DNA of 64,000 nucleotides, from positions 310,001-374,000 of the forward strand of contig NZ_JAOQNS010000001.1 in NCBI RefSeq assembly GCF_025961475.1. The letters run 5' to 3'. Of this stretch, positions 1-10,119 are shown in pieces. This stretch comes from Rhodobium gokarnense. Its GTDB lineage: Bacteria > Pseudomonadota > Alphaproteobacteria > Rhizobiales > Rhodobiaceae. The translations under genes and the position numbers were made by a program. A model generated the notes under the pieces. The model was not told the DNA's origin. It made no database searches and was given only the letters and a program-made list of their open reading frames with translations. Numbering within the stretch: the stretch's first letter is position 1; every line of letters starts with the position of its first letter.

Positions 1-103
1 AACGGTCCCGGAGTCTGCCCGTGACGTTCGCCGAGTCACAGTATCTCCGAGGGCCGCCAAGGTTAAAGCCAATTCTTGCAGGACGCCTGGAAAACTCCAC
101 ATC

Positions 104-127
104 GAAAAAGCTGCCGGGCGCGGCAGC
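104..127 (-). terminator. Rho-independent terminator of the sit operon
   Basis: Read on the minus strand, a GCTGCC/GGCAGC stem with a six-base loop is followed directly by TTTTTC. It sits about 80 bases beyond the stop codon of sitD, the last gene of the manganese operon. I recognise nothing else in bases 1-103. Confidence 0.7.
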
Positions 128-209
128 GTCTTCGGACGCGGGGCGGCCTTTCGGTCGCCGTCGGATTCGCCGGCCACCATAAGGGGTTTCCCGGAGGGCT
201 CCAAGGGGG

Positions 210-1055
210 CTAGGCGGCGACGGTCCGCATCGAGGCGCGTCTGGTCAGGATGAGCCGGCGGACGAAGGCGACGATGAAGAGGGCGGTCAGCATCAGGACG
301 ATGGTCGGGGCCGGGGCGCTGTCGAGGAAGAAGCTCAGATAGGTGCCGGCGATCATCGAGGCCATGCAGACGCCGATGGCGACGAACAGCATGGCGCCGA
401 AGCGGCGGACCAGGAGAAAGGCGATGGCGCCGGGTGCGATCAGGAGCGCGATGGCGAGGATCAGCCCGGCGGCGGAAAGGGTCGCGACGATGGTCAGGGA
501 CAGGGCCGCCAGCAGCCCGTAATGGAGCCAGGCGACGGGCAGGCCGGAGGCCTGGGCCTGCGCCGGGTCGAAGGCGTGCAGCACCAGGTCCTTCCATTTC
601 AGGGCGATGGCGGCGGAGACGGCGGCCGAGATGAGGCCGGCGGTCCACAGCTCACCCGCCTCCACGCCCAGCATGTTGCCGAACAGGATGTGGCTGAGAT
701 GGACGTTGGTGTCGACGGAGACGTAGAGCACGATGCCGAGGCCGAACATGCCGGAGAAGACGACGCCCATCACCGTGTCCTGCTTCACCCGGCTGTTGTA
801 GGCGAGGTAGCCGGTGGCAAGGGCGCAGGTCATGCCGGCGAAAAAGGCGCCGACGATCAGCGGCAGGCCGAGGATGTAGGCCAGGACGACGCCGGGCAGC
901 ACGGCATGGCTGACCGCATCGCCCATCAGGGCCCAGCCCTTCAGAACGAGAAAGCACGAGAGCAGCGCCGTTGGGACTGAGACGAGGACCGCGAGGAAGA
1001 AGGCGTTCTGCATGAAGCCGAACTGGAACGGCATCAGGAGGGTATCGAAGGACAT
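210..1055 (-). CDS. sitD: Manganese/iron ABC transporter permease SitD
   Basis: Integral membrane permease of the ABC-3 (ZnuB/SitCD/MntB) family, 281 residues. It would form a heterodimer with SitC to carry Mn2+ or Fe2+ across the inner membrane. The sequence is a chain of hydrophobic segments, beginning with a short N-terminal stretch ([20 protein letters not shown]) and carrying the family pattern LKGWALMGDAVSHAVLPGVV near residues 36-55. The reading frame stays open far upstream, but that part overlaps sitC in another frame. The chosen ATG overlaps the sitC stop codon by one base (TGATG), which is typical of translational coupling. It is the last gene of sitABCD and is followed by a terminator. 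Confidence 0.92.
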   Translation of the reverse strand: MSFDTLLMPFQFGFMQNAFFLAVLVSVPTALLSCFLVLKGWALMGDAVSHAVLPGVVLAYILGLPLIVGAFFAGMTCALATGYLAYNSRVKQDTVMGVVFSGMFGLGIVLYVSVDTNVHLSHILFGNMLGVEAGELWTAGLISAAVSAAIALKWKDLVLHAFDPAQAQASGLPVAWLHYGLLAALSLTIVATLSAAGLILAIALLIAPGAIAFLLVRRFGAMLFVAIGVCMASMIAGTYLSFFLDSAPAPTIVLMLTALFIVAFVRRLILTRRASMRTVAA

Positions 1056-1939
1056 CAGGCGGCCTCCTCGATGCGCGCGCGCTCGCTTTCGCGGCGGACG
1101 GCGGCGGCGCGGCGGCGGGCGGCGATGAGCCCGTGCTTTGGCGCCAGCACGAATGCGGCAAGGAAGATGAGGGTCTGCAGGCAGACGATGATGCCGCCGG
1201 TGGCGCCGTCGATGAAGTAGCTCGCATAGGCGCCGAGGAAGCTCGTCGCCGTGCCGATCGCCACAGACGTCAGGATCAGTCGCGGGAAGCGGTCGCAGAG
1301 GAGGTAGGCGGTGGCGCCGGGCGTCACCACCATGGCGATGACGAGGAAGGCGCCGACGGTCTGCATGGCGGCGACGACGGAGGCGGAGAGGAGCACGAAG
1401 AAGACGGCCTTCAGGAGGCCGGGCCTCAGGCCGATGGAGCGGGCATGGTTCTCGTCGAAGAAGGTCACCATCAGGTCCTTCCACTTGGCCAGAAGCACGA
1501 CCAGCGAGACGACGCCGATGATGGCGAGCTGCAGGGTGTCCTCCGGCGTGATCGCCAGGATGTTGCCCATGGTGATGGTCTCGATGCTGATCGCCATCGG
1601 ATTGACGGAGATGAGGAAGAGGCCGAGGCCGAAGAAGGACGTGAAGATGAGACCGATGATGACGTCGACCTTGAGGCCCGACCTCTCCGACAGGAACAGC
1701 ATGGCGCCGGCCGCGAGCCCCCCGGCGACGAAGGCGCCCAGCGCAAAGGGCAGGCCGAGGATATAGGCGCCGGCAACGCCGGGCACGACGGAATGGGAGA
1801 GGGCATCGCCGATCAGCGACCAGCCCTTCAGCATCAGATAGGCCGACAGGAACGCGCAGACGCCGCCGACGAGGGCCGAGACCCACATGGCGTTGGTCAT
1901 GTAGCTGTAGCCGAAGGGCTCAAGGAGATGGGCGATCAT
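1055..1939 (-). CDS. sitC: Manganese/iron ABC transporter permease SitC
   Basis: ABC-3 family permease of 294 residues, paralogous to the downstream SitD. Both share the LKGWxLxGDAxSHxVxPGV pattern, here at about residues 38-57. Some eight to nine hydrophobic segments are visible, followed by a basic cytoplasmic tail rich in Arg and Ala (about residues 270-294). It should pair with SitD in the membrane and be driven by SitB. Its ATG overlaps the sitB stop by four bases (ATGA) and its stop overlaps the sitD start. Substrate specificity (Mn over Fe or Zn) is inferred from the SitA ligands and the upstream operator, not from this protein. Confidence 0.92.
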   Translation of the reverse strand: MIAHLLEPFGYSYMTNAMWVSALVGGVCAFLSAYLMLKGWSLIGDALSHSVVPGVAGAYILGLPFALGAFVAGGLAAGAMLFLSERSGLKVDVIIGLIFTSFFGLGLFLISVNPMAISIETITMGNILAITPEDTLQLAIIGVVSLVVLLAKWKDLMVTFFDENHARSIGLRPGLLKAVFFVLLSASVVAAMQTVGAFLVIAMVVTPGATAYLLCDRFPRLILTSVAIGTATSFLGAYASYFIDGATGGIIVCLQTLIFLAAFVLAPKHGLIAARRRAAAVRRESERARIEEAA

Positions 1940-2883
1940 CGGTCGGATCCGCCTTTCCGGGACCCGTCTTCCTCGCCTCCGTTCTCCTCGCGCCGGCTCT
2001 GGACGGTGCGCTCGCCATACTGGACGAAGGGCCGCTCGTCGTCGGTGAGGATGGTGACCTCGCGGGTGTCGTCGGCGTCCTCGTGGAGCGCCGCGCCGCC
2101 AAGGGTGAAGTGGCGCAGCACGCCGCCGAAGGCCTTTTCCAGGTTCGTACGGGTGAAGGTGGTCTCGGTCGGCCCGTAGGCGAGGACCGTCGCCTTGACC
2201 AGCACGGTGCGGTCGCAGAATTCGGAGACCGAGCCGAGATTGTGGGTGGAGACCAGCATCACCCGGCCCTCGTCGCGCAGTTCGCGCAGGAGGGCGACGA
2301 TCTGCTCCTCGGTCTTGACGTCGACGCCGGTGAACGGCTCGTCAAGAAGGATGACCCGGCCTTCCTGGGCGAGGGCGCGGGCGAGGAACACGCGCTTCCT
2401 CTGGCCGCCGGAGAGCTCGCCGATCTGGCGGTGGCGGAAGTCCTGCATGTTGACGCGGGAAAGCGCCTCGTCGACGGCTTCGCGGTCGGCGGCGCGCGGC
2501 CGGCGCAGGAAGCCCATATGGCCGTAGCGGCCCATCATGACGACGTCCTCGACCAGCACCGGAAAGGCCCAGTCGACCTCTTCGGCCTGGGGCACATAGG
2601 CGACGAGGTTTTCCTTCAGCGCCTGCTTCACCGTGCGCCCGAGCAGACGGATCTCGCCGGTCGCCAGGGGCAGGAAGCCCATGATCGCCTTGAACAGCGT
2701 CGATTTGCCGGCGCCGTTGACGCCGACGAGGGCCGTCACGGTGCCGCGCGGGATCTCGAAGCTCGCCTTGAAGAGGGCGGTGTGGCCGTTGCGGTAGGTG
2801 ACGGTGACGTTCTCGGCGAGGATACCGCTTCCGGTTCCGCCCTTGGCGGCACGACTGTCGAGCGATCTGGTCTGGTCGAGCAT
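1936..2883 (-). CDS. sitB: Manganese/iron ABC transporter ATP-binding protein SitB
   Basis: Cytoplasmic ATPase of the metal importer, 315 residues. Visible motifs are Walker [10 protein letters not shown], the signature [17 protein letters not shown], and Walker [13 protein letters not shown], followed by the switch His in VSTHNLG. An unusually long C-terminal tail (about residues 255-315) is rich in acidic and basic residues. The start at MLDQTRS was chosen because longer versions of the frame run into sitA coding sequence. It begins 62 bases downstream of the sitA stop and overlaps sitC by four bases. Hydrolysis by a SitB dimer would power SitC/SitD. Confidence 0.92.
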   Translation of the reverse strand: MLDQTRSLDSRAAKGGTGSGILAENVTVTYRNGHTALFKASFEIPRGTVTALVGVNGAGKSTLFKAIMGFLPLATGEIRLLGRTVKQALKENLVAYVPQAEEVDWAFPVLVEDVVMMGRYGHMGFLRRPRAADREAVDEALSRVNMQDFRHRQIGELSGGQRKRVFLARALAQEGRVILLDEPFTGVDVKTEEQIVALLRELRDEGRVMLVSTHNLGSVSEFCDRTVLVKATVLAYGPTETTFTRTNLEKAFGGVLRHFTLGGAALHEDADDTREVTILTDDERPFVQYGERTVQSRREENGGEEDGSRKGGSDR

Positions 2884-2945
2884 GATCTTTTGTTCTCTTG
2901 GGCGTACCGGCCCTTGCTGGCAGCGCCCCTTCCTGGCAGCGCCGA

Positions 2946-3857
2946 TCAGTTGGTGTCGCCCGTCAGGCCGTCGGCAACGGTTTGCGACGTGACCCGCAAC
3001 AGGTCGATATAGGTCGGGACCGGGCCGTCCGGCTCGCTCAGGGAGTCCACATAGAGCACGCCGCCATATCTGGCGCCGGTCTCGCGGGCGACCTGTTCGG
3101 CCGGCGCGGTGTTGACGGTGCTTTCGCAGAACACCACCGGCACGTCGTTCTCCCTGACGCCGTCGATGACCTTGCGCACCTGCTGCGGCGTGCCGACCTG
3201 GTCGGCGTTCATCGGCCAAAGGTACAGCTCCTTCAGGCCGAAGTCGCGGGCAAGGTAGCTGAAGGCGCCCTCGCAGGTGACCAGCCAGCGCTTGTCCTCG
3301 GGGATTTCCGCGATCCGGGCGCGCAGGGGCTCCAGGGTGGCCCTCAGCTTCTCCTTATAGGCGGCGGCGTTCTTTTCATAGATCGCGGCGTTGTCCGGAT
3401 CGTGCTCGGAAAAGGCCGCAACGATGTTGTCGATATAGATCAGCGAATTTTCCAGGCCCATCCAGGCATGGGGGTTCGGCATGCCCTCATACGACCCCGA
3501 CTTGATCGGGATCGGGTTGATGCCCTCGCTCAGCGTGGCGGAGGGGACGTCGCCGAGATGGGAGAGGAACTGCTCGAACCAGCGCTCCAGATTGAGGCCG
3601 TTCCACAGGATCAGGTCGGCGTCGATCGCGCCCACGATGTCCCGCGGGGTCGGCTCGTAGCCATGGATCTCGGCGCCCGGCTTGGTGATGGAGACGACAT
3701 CCGCCGCATCGCCGGCAACGTTCGCGGCCATGTCGGCAAGGACGGTGAAGGTGGTGACGACCTTCATCCTGTCGGCGGCCGACGCGGCGGTGGCGCCGGC
3801 GGCAAGGCCGACCGCAACGGCCATGCCGGTCGCAAGACGGAATAAAGGACGGATCAT
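2946..3857 (-). CDS. sitA: Periplasmic Mn/Fe-binding protein SitA
   Basis: Cluster A-I (ZnuA/MntC/PsaA-like) metal-binding protein, 303 residues, with a signal peptide ending at about residue 28 (ATAASAADR). The four expected metal ligands are visible: H65 (EIHGYEP), H130 (PNPHAWMG), E196 (TCEGAFS) and D271 ([10 protein letters not shown]). The His-His-Glu-Asp set is the one found in manganese binders, whereas zinc binders usually have a third His and a His-rich loop, absent here. The start MIRPLF is preceded by a strong AAGGAGG site; an upstream in-frame ATG would give an atypical leader. First gene of sitABCD. A 14-base palindrome lies about 80 bases upstream. Confidence 0.93.
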   Translation of the reverse strand: MIRPLFRLATGMAVAVGLAAGATAASAADRMKVVTTFTVLADMAANVAGDAADVVSITKPGAEIHGYEPTPRDIVGAIDADLILWNGLNLERWFEQFLSHLGDVPSATLSEGINPIPIKSGSYEGMPNPHAWMGLENSLIYIDNIVAAFSEHDPDNAAIYEKNAAAYKEKLRATLEPLRARIAEIPEDKRWLVTCEGAFSYLARDFGLKELYLWPMNADQVGTPQQVRKVIDGVRENDVPVVFCESTVNTAPAEQVARETGARYGGVLYVDSLSEPDGPVPTYIDLLRVTSQTVADGLTGDTN

Positions 3858-3938
3858 CAGGGCCTCCTTGCCGATTTCCGATAACATATTTAGAACTGAT
3901 CTAACGTTTGACGACATTCCTATCTTTATTGAGATTAA

Positions 3939-3952
3939 TTTGCAATTGCAAA
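3939..3952. promoter_or_regulatory. Candidate Mur/Fur-family operator for sitABCD
   Basis: TTTGCAATTGCAAA is a perfect 14-base palindrome in an AT-rich stretch 82 bases upstream of sitA. TGCAA...TTGCA dyads are bound by Mur, the manganese-responsive Fur homologue of rhizobia, upstream of sit operons. Location and symmetry fit repression of sitABCD by Mn-Mur, but this is inference. The whole 3858-4314 gap is otherwise non-coding and holds only this dyad and the one at 4271. Confidence 0.55.
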
Positions 3953-4270
3953 ATCAATCCCGACGGAACGCGGTCCATGTTACCGGAGGCAATGTCGGTT
4001 TTTGGTCGGGCCGTCCGGCAAATCGCCGCAGGGGATCGCCGGCCGTCGCGGGTGAAACGGCCTTCGCAAAGGCGAGGGCGACGCCGCTCGGGTAGGGAGG
4101 TGTCGGACCCCGCCGGTTGCGTCGGGGGGCTCCGCACTTGCGTTCCAGGCGCGGCAACGGCGGTTCCTTCCATTGTCTGCACTGTGTCCCCCTCCATGCC
4201 GCTTCCACCGGTCGCCGACGCGGCAGTCCGGTCCGTCAATAATCTGTTAATTGTCGGAATAGCGTTGCTG

Positions 4271-4285
4271 AAATGTCTGACATTT
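4271..4285. promoter_or_regulatory. Candidate operator of the FCD-GntR regulator
   Basis: AAATGTCTGACATTT is a perfect odd palindrome centred on base 4278, 30 bases before the regulator start. FCD-type GntR proteins bind short odd dyads of the kind T-N-G-T-C-x-G-A-C-N-A. The position suggests autoregulation; whether the same protein also controls the downstream operon cannot be read from sequence. Confidence 0.5.
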
Positions 4286-4314
4286 GTTAGGATGCCCGCA
4301 AAACAGAAACCGGG

Positions 4315-5187
4315 ATGGAACGTCACAGGATGGATTCGGCTTCCGCGACAGGCAGGAAGACGACGGCTGGCCGCAGCGACATCGGCAACCTCGTCACCCA
4401 CCATCTGGCAAAGCAGGTCTTTGCCGGCGAGTTGAAGCCCGGCGACCAGATCCCCCCCGAAATCGAGCTCGTCACCCAGTTCGGCATCAGCCGCGCCTCG
4501 GTGCGCAGCGGCCTGCAGACGCTGGCGACCCTCGGCATCATCGCCCGCCAGGCCGGTCGCGGTTCCGTCGTCCAGGAATACAGGGAATGGAACTTCCTCG
4601 ATCCGACGGTGACGGAGTGGATGGGGACCTTCGCCGCGCCGAATCCCGATTTTCTCAGCGAGATCTTCGAATTCCGCATCACCATCGAGCCGGTGATTTC
4701 CGCGATCGCGGCACGGCGGGCCAATGCCCGCGATCTGCTCGCCATGGAAGAAGCGTTCGAGATGATGGCGCGGCACCAGGACCGCGGCCACGCCCGCGAG
4801 GGCACCGAGATCTCGCCCTTCACCGAGGCCGACATCGCCTTTCATACGGCCATCTACCGGGCGACGCACAATCTCGTCTGGGCGCAGCTTGCCCACATCC
4901 TCAGCCCGTCGATCCTCCTGGTCATCCGGATCAGCAATGAGACCGCGGACGAGCTGCGCGACAGCCTCGCGCGCCATCGGCACCTGATGGAATGCATCCG
5001 CATGCGCGATGCCGATGCCGCCTTCGATGCGGCCCTGCACGTCATGAACCGGACCGGCTACGACCTCGGTCTGACGACGTCGCGCGACAATGACGAAATC
5101 CTCGCCCGCGTCAGGGCGAGGCTCACCCCGGACGCCACCGCCACCGGGCGGCGTCCAGAACCATCCGGCGAAAAGGCCGGGTCATAA
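4315..5187 (+). CDS. GntR/FadR-type regulator (FCD domain) of the sugar-acid operon
   Basis: DNA-binding regulator of 290 residues. A winged helix-turn-helix lies at about residues 20-90 (HHLAKQVFAGELKPGDQIPP, then GISRASVRSGLQTLATLGII). An all-helical FCD ligand domain occupies about 100-265, with candidate metal/acid ligands in TEADIAFHTAIY and ARHRHLMEC. FCD regulators usually sense sugar acids or other carboxylates and regulate the catabolic operon next to them; DgoR of galactonate catabolism belongs to this subfamily. It is followed 18 bases after its stop by the TRAP binding protein, so it may head the operon. A second ATG at 4330 is an equally possible start. The sensed ligand, perhaps galactonate or its 2-keto-3-deoxy product, is inferred. 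Confidence 0.85.
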   Translation: MERHRMDSASATGRKTTAGRSDIGNLVTHHLAKQVFAGELKPGDQIPPEIELVTQFGISRASVRSGLQTLATLGIIARQAGRGSVVQEYREWNFLDPTVTEWMGTFAAPNPDFLSEIFEFRITIEPVISAIAARRANARDLLAMEEAFEMMARHQDRGHAREGTEISPFTEADIAFHTAIYRATHNLVWAQLAHILSPSILLVIRISNETADELRDSLARHRHLMECIRMRDADAAFDAALHVMNRTGYDLGLTTSRDNDEILARVRARLTPDATATGRRPEPSGEKAGS

Positions 5188-5205
5188 CAGCGAGGAGATG
5201 CTCCC

Positions 5206-6237
5206 ATGATCGTTTCGAAACTGGCACGCACCGGCGCGCTCGTCGGCGCCGCCCTGGGGCTGGCCGTCGCCGTCCAGGCGGCCAAGGCCGCAGAGTATGA
5301 ATGGACGTTCCAGACCTCGGAGACCGCCGGTGAGGAACAGTTCAAGATCAAGCAGCACTGGGCCGAGAACATCGGCACCATGTCCGGCGGCCGCATCAAG
5401 ATCGAGATCCTGCCGACCGGCGCCGTAGTGCCGCACAACCAGACGCTGGACGCCGTCGGCTCCGGCATCCTGCAGGGCCACCTGACCGACCCGAGCTACT
5501 TCTCCGGCCTCAACCCGGCCTTCTCCATGCTCGGCAACCTGGTCGGCGCCTGGGGCGATCCGCTGGAGTTCATGGAATACATGCAGTATGGCGGCGGCGA
5601 GGAGCTCTACAACGAACTCGTCGAGCCCTACAATGTGCACCTGATCGGCGCCGCCGCCACCGGCCTTGAGGCCTTCGTCACCAAGAAGCCGATCCGCTCG
5701 GTCGCCGACCTCAAGGGCCTGAAGCTGCGCGCGCCGGAAGGCATGGTCTATGAGATCTTCGCCAAGGCCGGCGCCTCGCCGGTGAACCTGCCGGGTTCGG
5801 AAGTCTATACGGGCCTTGAGAAGGGCGTCATCGACGCCGCCGACTACACGGTCTTTTCGACCAACCACGCGCAGGGCCTGCACCAGTTCGCGCGCTTCCC
5901 GAACTATCCGGGCTTCCATTCCCTGCCGATGGTCGCGGTCTCCATGAACAAGGAGATCTGGGACGGCCTGCCGGACGACTTGAAGACGATCATGGAAGTG
6001 GCGACGGACTCGCTCGCCTACGAGCTCGTCTTCAAGCTGAAGGCCAAGGATCTTGCCGCCGTGCAGGAGGCCCGTGCCGACCCGAATATCGAGGTCATCG
6101 ACATGCCGGCCGAAGAGCGCAAGAAATTCCGCAACATCGCCAAGGAAGAATGGGCGGTGTGGGCCAAGAAGAACGAGCTGACCCAGAAGATCTACGACTC
6201 CGTCGTCGCGTTCCTCACCACGCGTAACCTGATGTAG
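5206..6237 (+). CDS. TRAP transporter solute-binding protein (DctP type)
   Basis: Periplasmic binding protein of a tripartite ATP-independent transporter, 343 residues, with a signal peptide through about residue 27 (AAKAAEYEW). The conserved carboxylate-binding arginine region reads LKGLKLRAPEGMVYEIF, followed by SEVYTGLEKGVIDAADY, the usual helix-loop signature. A good GAGGAG site precedes the ATG. The genes downstream break down galactonate, so a sugar acid is the likely ligand, but the sequence alone does not fix it. The 125 bases between this gene and the small permease subunit contain GC-rich inverted repeats that could lower downstream expression relative to the binding protein. Confidence 0.9.
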   Translation: MIVSKLARTGALVGAALGLAVAVQAAKAAEYEWTFQTSETAGEEQFKIKQHWAENIGTMSGGRIKIEILPTGAVVPHNQTLDAVGSGILQGHLTDPSYFSGLNPAFSMLGNLVGAWGDPLEFMEYMQYGGGEELYNELVEPYNVHLIGAAATGLEAFVTKKPIRSVADLKGLKLRAPEGMVYEIFAKAGASPVNLPGSEVYTGLEKGVIDAADYTVFSTNHAQGLHQFARFPNYPGFHSLPMVAVSMNKEIWDGLPDDLKTIMEVATDSLAYELVFKLKAKDLAAVQEARADPNIEVIDMPAEERKKFRNIAKEEWAVWAKKNELTQKIYDSVVAFLTTRNLM

Positions 6238-6362
6238 ACTTCCAGCATGCACGCCGCGCGCCGGGGTCCCGAGCCCTGGCGTGCGGCACTCCTCCCGCCT
6301 CGCCGCCGGTCCTTGCGTCGGCGTGGGGCGGGTTTCCTTCCCAAAGGTCGAAAGGCCCTGCC

Positions 6363-6971
6363 ATGTCGCACATTCCCGAGCCCGAGACGGCCATCCCCGC
6401 CGAACCGGACGGCCATGCCGGGACCGAAGGCCATATCCGGACCCGGCTCGATGAGGCCATCGAATGGTGCGGGCGCGGCCTTGCCTGGCTGGTCTTCGTC
6501 GCCATGGGGATCAGCGTCGTCGAAGTCATCAGCCGCTACGTCTTCGACAGCCCGACCTCCTGGGTGCACGAGACGACGGTGTTCCTCATCGCCATCATCT
6601 TCGCCATCGGCGGGCCGGCCGCGCTCGCCCGCGACAAGCACATCCGGGTGCGGCTGATCTACGACGCGGTCTCGGCAAAGACCCGGCGCTGGCTCGACAT
6701 CTTCAATTCCGTCATCACGCTGCTCTTTGCCGGCGGCATGACCTATGCGGCCTATGTCCTGTTCTGGCGGGCCTCGCACAATCCGTTCGGCGAATGGCAG
6801 CTGGAGCGCTCGGGCACGAGCTGGAACCCGCCGTTCCCGGCGCTGACCAAGGGCATCATCCTCTTTGCGCTCATCCTGATGACGCTGCAGACGATCCTGC
6901 ATCTCGTCCACGCCATCCGCGGTGCGCCGGACGCCGATCCGCGCGGCACCGGTCCTGCGAAGGAGCATTGA
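6363..6971 (+). CDS. TRAP transporter small permease subunit (DctQ type)
   Basis: Four-helix membrane subunit of the TRAP importer, 202 residues. A hydrophilic N-terminal stretch of about 30 residues is followed by hydrophobic segments near residues 38-60, 70-88, 108-130 and 160-182. The family pattern VVEVISRYVFDSPTSWVHE is visible at about residues 54-72. It links the binding protein to the large DctM subunit. The next gene starts within two bases of its stop codon. Frames open on the opposite strand here are GC-driven shadows. Confidence 0.88.
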   Translation: MSHIPEPETAIPAEPDGHAGTEGHIRTRLDEAIEWCGRGLAWLVFVAMGISVVEVISRYVFDSPTSWVHETTVFLIAIIFAIGGPAALARDKHIRVRLIYDAVSAKTRRWLDIFNSVITLLFAGGMTYAAYVLFWRASHNPFGEWQLERSGTSWNPPFPALTKGIILFALILMTLQTILHLVHAIRGAPDADPRGTGPAKEH

Positions 6972-6972
6972 G

Positions 6973-8298
6973 ATGGGCGGTCTCGGTCTTCAGGCGATGG
7001 GCATCGAATGGGGCACCTATGTGCTCGTCGGCAGCATCTTCCTCCTGCTTCTCTCCGGCCTGCCGCTGGCCTTCGTCACGGGCCTGGTGGCGCTCGTCTT
7101 CACCGTTGGCTGGTTCGGCCCCAACGCCATTCCGCTGGTGATTGCCCGGGTCTATGGCTTCATCACCGAATACTCGCTCGTCGCCGTGCCGATGTTCGTT
7201 CTCATGGCGTCGCTGCTCGACCGGTCGGGCATAGCGCGCGATCTCTTTTCCGGCATGCGCGTGCTGGCCGGACGCCTTCCGGGCGGCGTCGCCATCCAGA
7301 CCCTCGTCGTTGCCGTGTTCCTGGCCGCCATGTCGGGCATCATCGGCGGCGAGATCGTGCTCCTCGGCATCCTCGCCCTGCCGCAGATGCTGCGCCTCGG
7401 CTACGACCGCAAGATCGCCATCGGCGTCGTCTGCGGCGGTGGCTCGCTCGGCACCATGATCCCGCCCTCCATCGTCCTCATCATCTACGGCCTGATCGCC
7501 AGCGTCTCCATCGCCGACCTGTTCGTTGCCGCCGTCACGCCGGGCATCATGCTCGCCGGCCTTTACATGAACTATGTGCTGATCCGCTGCGTGATGAACC
7601 CGGAGCTGGCGCCGGCGATGCCGCCGCTGCCCGTGGAGCAGCGCGGGCCGGAGCGCATCCGCGCGGTCAAGGCCATCATCCTGCCGGCGGCGATCGCCTT
7701 CATGGTGCTCGGCACCATCTATGCCGGCATCGCCAGCGTCACCGAGGCCGCGGCCATGGGCGTCTTCGGCGTCCTCGTTGCGACCCTCATTCGCCGCGAA
7801 ATGACATTCAAGCTGGTCCATGACAGCGTCATGCAGACGCTGACCACCTGCGGCATGATCGTGTGGATCGGCGTCGGCGCGGCGACCCTCGTCGGCGTCT
7901 ACAACCTGATGGGCGGCAACCGCTTCGTCTCCGCCACCATCCTCGGTATCGACGCAGCACCCGTCGTGATCATCATCGTCATGATGATCATCCTGTTGAT
8001 CCTCGGCCTGTTCCTCGACTGGATCGGCATCGCCATGCTGACCCTGCCGATCTTCGTGCCGATCATCACCAAGCTCGGATATGATCCGATCTGGTTCGGC
8101 ATCCTGTTTGCCGTCAACATGCAGGTCTCGTTCCTGAGCCCGCCCTTCGGGCCGGCGGCCTTCTACCTCAAGGGCGTCGCGCCACCCGAGATCAGCCTCG
8201 GCGATATCTTCAAGTCGCTGTGGCCGTTCATCCTGATGCAGTTGACGGTGCTCGCCCTGATGCTCGCCTTCCCGAACCTGGCCATGTGGCTGGTCTAG
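6973..8298 (+). CDS. TRAP transporter large permease subunit (DctM type)
   Basis: Large membrane subunit, 441 residues, with about twelve hydrophobic segments. It is the ion-coupled translocation subunit of the importer, using Na+ or proton gradients rather than ATP. Typical family stretches include [38 protein letters not shown] and [19 protein letters not shown]. The frame is open upstream, but the ATG at 6973 immediately after the DctQ stop gives the expected N-terminus. Gene order P-Q-M here differs from the second TRAP system of this window (Q-M-P at 36-39 kb). Confidence 0.92.
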   Translation: MGGLGLQAMGIEWGTYVLVGSIFLLLLSGLPLAFVTGLVALVFTVGWFGPNAIPLVIARVYGFITEYSLVAVPMFVLMASLLDRSGIARDLFSGMRVLAGRLPGGVAIQTLVVAVFLAAMSGIIGGEIVLLGILALPQMLRLGYDRKIAIGVVCGGGSLGTMIPPSIVLIIYGLIASVSIADLFVAAVTPGIMLAGLYMNYVLIRCVMNPELAPAMPPLPVEQRGPERIRAVKAIILPAAIAFMVLGTIYAGIASVTEAAAMGVFGVLVATLIRREMTFKLVHDSVMQTLTTCGMIVWIGVGAATLVGVYNLMGGNRFVSATILGIDAAPVVIIIVMMIILLILGLFLDWIGIAMLTLPIFVPIITKLGYDPIWFGILFAVNMQVSFLSPPFGPAAFYLKGVAPPEISLGDIFKSLWPFILMQLTVLALMLAFPNLAMWLV

Positions 8299-8329
8299 CG
8301 TCCGCTCAGACGCTGCACGAAAGACAACG

Positions 8330-9478
8330 ATGAAGATCACGCAACTGAAGACCTGGCAGGTGCCGCCGCGCTGGCTGTTCCTGAAGATCGAGACCGACGA
8401 GGGCGTTGCCGGTTGGGGCGAGCCGGTGATCGAGGGCCGCGCGGCGACCGTCGAGGCCGCCGTCCACGAGCTCGCCGACCTCATAGTCGGCCGCGATCCG
8501 CGCCACGTCCAGGATATCTGGCAGCAGCTCTATCGCGGCGGCTTCTATCGCGGCGGACCGATCCTGATGTCCGCGATCGCCGGCATCGACCAGGCGCTCT
8601 GGGACATCAAGGGCAGGGCCCTCGGCGTGCCGGTCCACGAACTGCTCGGCGGGCCGGTGCGCGACAAGATGCGGATGTATTGCTGGATCGGCGGCGACAG
8701 GCCGGCCGATGTGGGCCGCCAGGCGAAGGAAGTGGTCGAAAAAGGCTTCACGGCCTTCAAGATGAACGGCACGCCGGAACTCGCCATCGTCGACAGCCAT
8801 GCCAAGGTGGACGACGCCGTTGCGCGCGTTGCGGAGGCGCGGCAAGCCGTCGGCCCGGATGTCGGCATCGCCATCGACTTCCACGGCCGGGTCCACCGGC
8901 CGATGGCCAAGGCCCTGCTGCGGGAACTGGAACCCTTCCACCCGATGTTCGTGGAAGAACCCGTCCTTCCCGAACACCTGCACGCATTGCCGCAGATCGC
9001 CTCCGGCCTCGGCTATCCGATCGCCACCGGCGAACGGCTGCACACCCGTTTTGCCTTCCGGGAAATCCTGGAAGCGCGGATGGTCGACATCCTGCAGCCG
9101 GACATCAGCCATTGCGGCGGCATCACCGAGGCCGTGAAGATCGCGTCCCTGGCCGAGACCTACGACGTCGCCATCGCGCCCCATTGCCCGCTCGGGCCGC
9201 TGACGCTCGCCGCCTCGCTGCAGCTCGACTTCGTCGCCCACAATGCCTTCATCCAGGAGCAGTCGATGGGTATCCACTACAATGTCGGCAACGACGTCCT
9301 CGACTACCTGACCGACCCGGCGCCGCTGAAGATCGAAGACGGCTATCTTCCCGTGCTGACCAAGCCGGGCCTTGGCGTAGAAATCGACGAGGCCTTCGTC
9401 GAGGAGCAGGCGAAGAAGGGCCATCGCTGGCGCAATCCGGCGTGGCGCCACGAGGACGGGAGCGTTTCGGAATGGTAG
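8330..9478 (+). CDS. dgoD: D-galactonate dehydratase DgoD
   Basis: Enolase-superfamily dehydratase converting D-galactonate to 2-keto-3-deoxygalactonate, 382 residues, the same length as the E. coli enzyme. The catalytic residues fall at the reported E. coli numbers: metal ligands D183, E209 and E235, with H185 and H285 as acid/base residues ([30 protein letters not shown]). The N-terminal capping domain covers residues 1-125 and the barrel the rest. It starts 31 bases after the TRAP large subunit and overlaps the dgoA start by seven bases. This exact residue match makes galactonate the best-supported substrate of the operon. Confidence 0.93.
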   Translation: MKITQLKTWQVPPRWLFLKIETDEGVAGWGEPVIEGRAATVEAAVHELADLIVGRDPRHVQDIWQQLYRGGFYRGGPILMSAIAGIDQALWDIKGRALGVPVHELLGGPVRDKMRMYCWIGGDRPADVGRQAKEVVEKGFTAFKMNGTPELAIVDSHAKVDDAVARVAEARQAVGPDVGIAIDFHGRVHRPMAKALLRELEPFHPMFVEEPVLPEHLHALPQIASGLGYPIATGERLHTRFAFREILEARMVDILQPDISHCGGITEAVKIASLAETYDVAIAPHCPLGPLTLAASLQLDFVAHNAFIQEQSMGIHYNVGNDVLDYLTDPAPLKIEDGYLPVLTKPGLGVEIDEAFVEEQAKKGHRWRNPAWRHEDGSVSEW

Positions 9479-10119
9479 CGGCCGATCCCCGCGCGGCGTT
9501 CGACGCGGCCTTTTCCCGGTTGCCGCTGGTCGCCATCCTGCGCGGCATTACGCCGGCCGAAGCGCCGGAGATCCTGCACGTTCTCGTCGATGCCGGCTTC
9601 ACGCTCATCGAAGTCCCGCTCAACTCGCCGGAGCCTTTTGAGAGCATCGAGGCGATGGCCAATATCGCGCCCGAGGGCGTGCGGATCGGGGCCGGGACGG
9701 TTCTCGATCCGGGCGACGTCTCCCGGCTGGTGTCGGCCGGCGGCAGCTATATCGTGACGCCCAACACCGACCTGGAAGTGATCGCCGCGAGCGTGGACGC
9801 AGGTCTTCCCGCCCTCATCGGCTGTTTCACGCCGAGCGAGTGCTTTGCCGCCGCCAAGGCAGGCGCTGCGGCGCTGAAAATCTTTCCGGCCTCCCGGCTT
9901 GGCTCCGGCTACATTAAGGATCTGAAGGCCGTGCTGCCCTCCGGCCTTCCCGTGCTTGCCGTCGGCGGCGTCGGCGCCGTCAATTTCGCCGATTTCGTGG
10001 CCGCCGGCTGTTCCGGCTTCGGCATCGGCTCGGAGCTTTGGAAGCCCGGCCGCTCCGCCGAGGACGTCCACACCGCCGCCGAAACGCTGGTCGCCGCCTG
10101 GAGGGCGATTGCCCCATGA
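9472..10119 (+). CDS. dgoA: 2-dehydro-3-deoxy-6-phosphogalactonate aldolase DgoA
   Basis: Class I aldolase of the KDPG/KDPGal family, 215 residues, splitting 2-keto-3-deoxy-6-phosphogalactonate into pyruvate and glyceraldehyde-3-phosphate. The Schiff-base lysine is K136 (ALKIFPAS), with the general acid/base glutamate at E47 (LIEVPLNS), and the phosphate-binding end contains [10 protein letters not shown]. The Leu-Asn-Ser after the Glu and the S-E-L-W segment resemble DgoA rather than Eda. The ATG lies inside the end of dgoD, and the stop overlaps dgoK (ATGA). Confidence 0.9.
   Translation: MVAADPRAAFDAAFSRLPLVAILRGITPAEAPEILHVLVDAGFTLIEVPLNSPEPFESIEAMANIAPEGVRIGAGTVLDPGDVSRLVSAGGSYIVTPNTDLEVIAASVDAGLPALIGCFTPSECFAAAKAGAAALKIFPASRLGSGYIKDLKAVLPSGLPVLAVGGVGAVNFADFVAAGCSGFGIGSELWKPGRSAEDVHTAAETLVAAWRAIAP

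Noticed and set aside
6871-8484. 537-codon antisense frame over the first TRAP permease
   Set aside because: Asp/Gln/His/Arg-rich artefact opposite a membrane protein; no start signal or family likeness.
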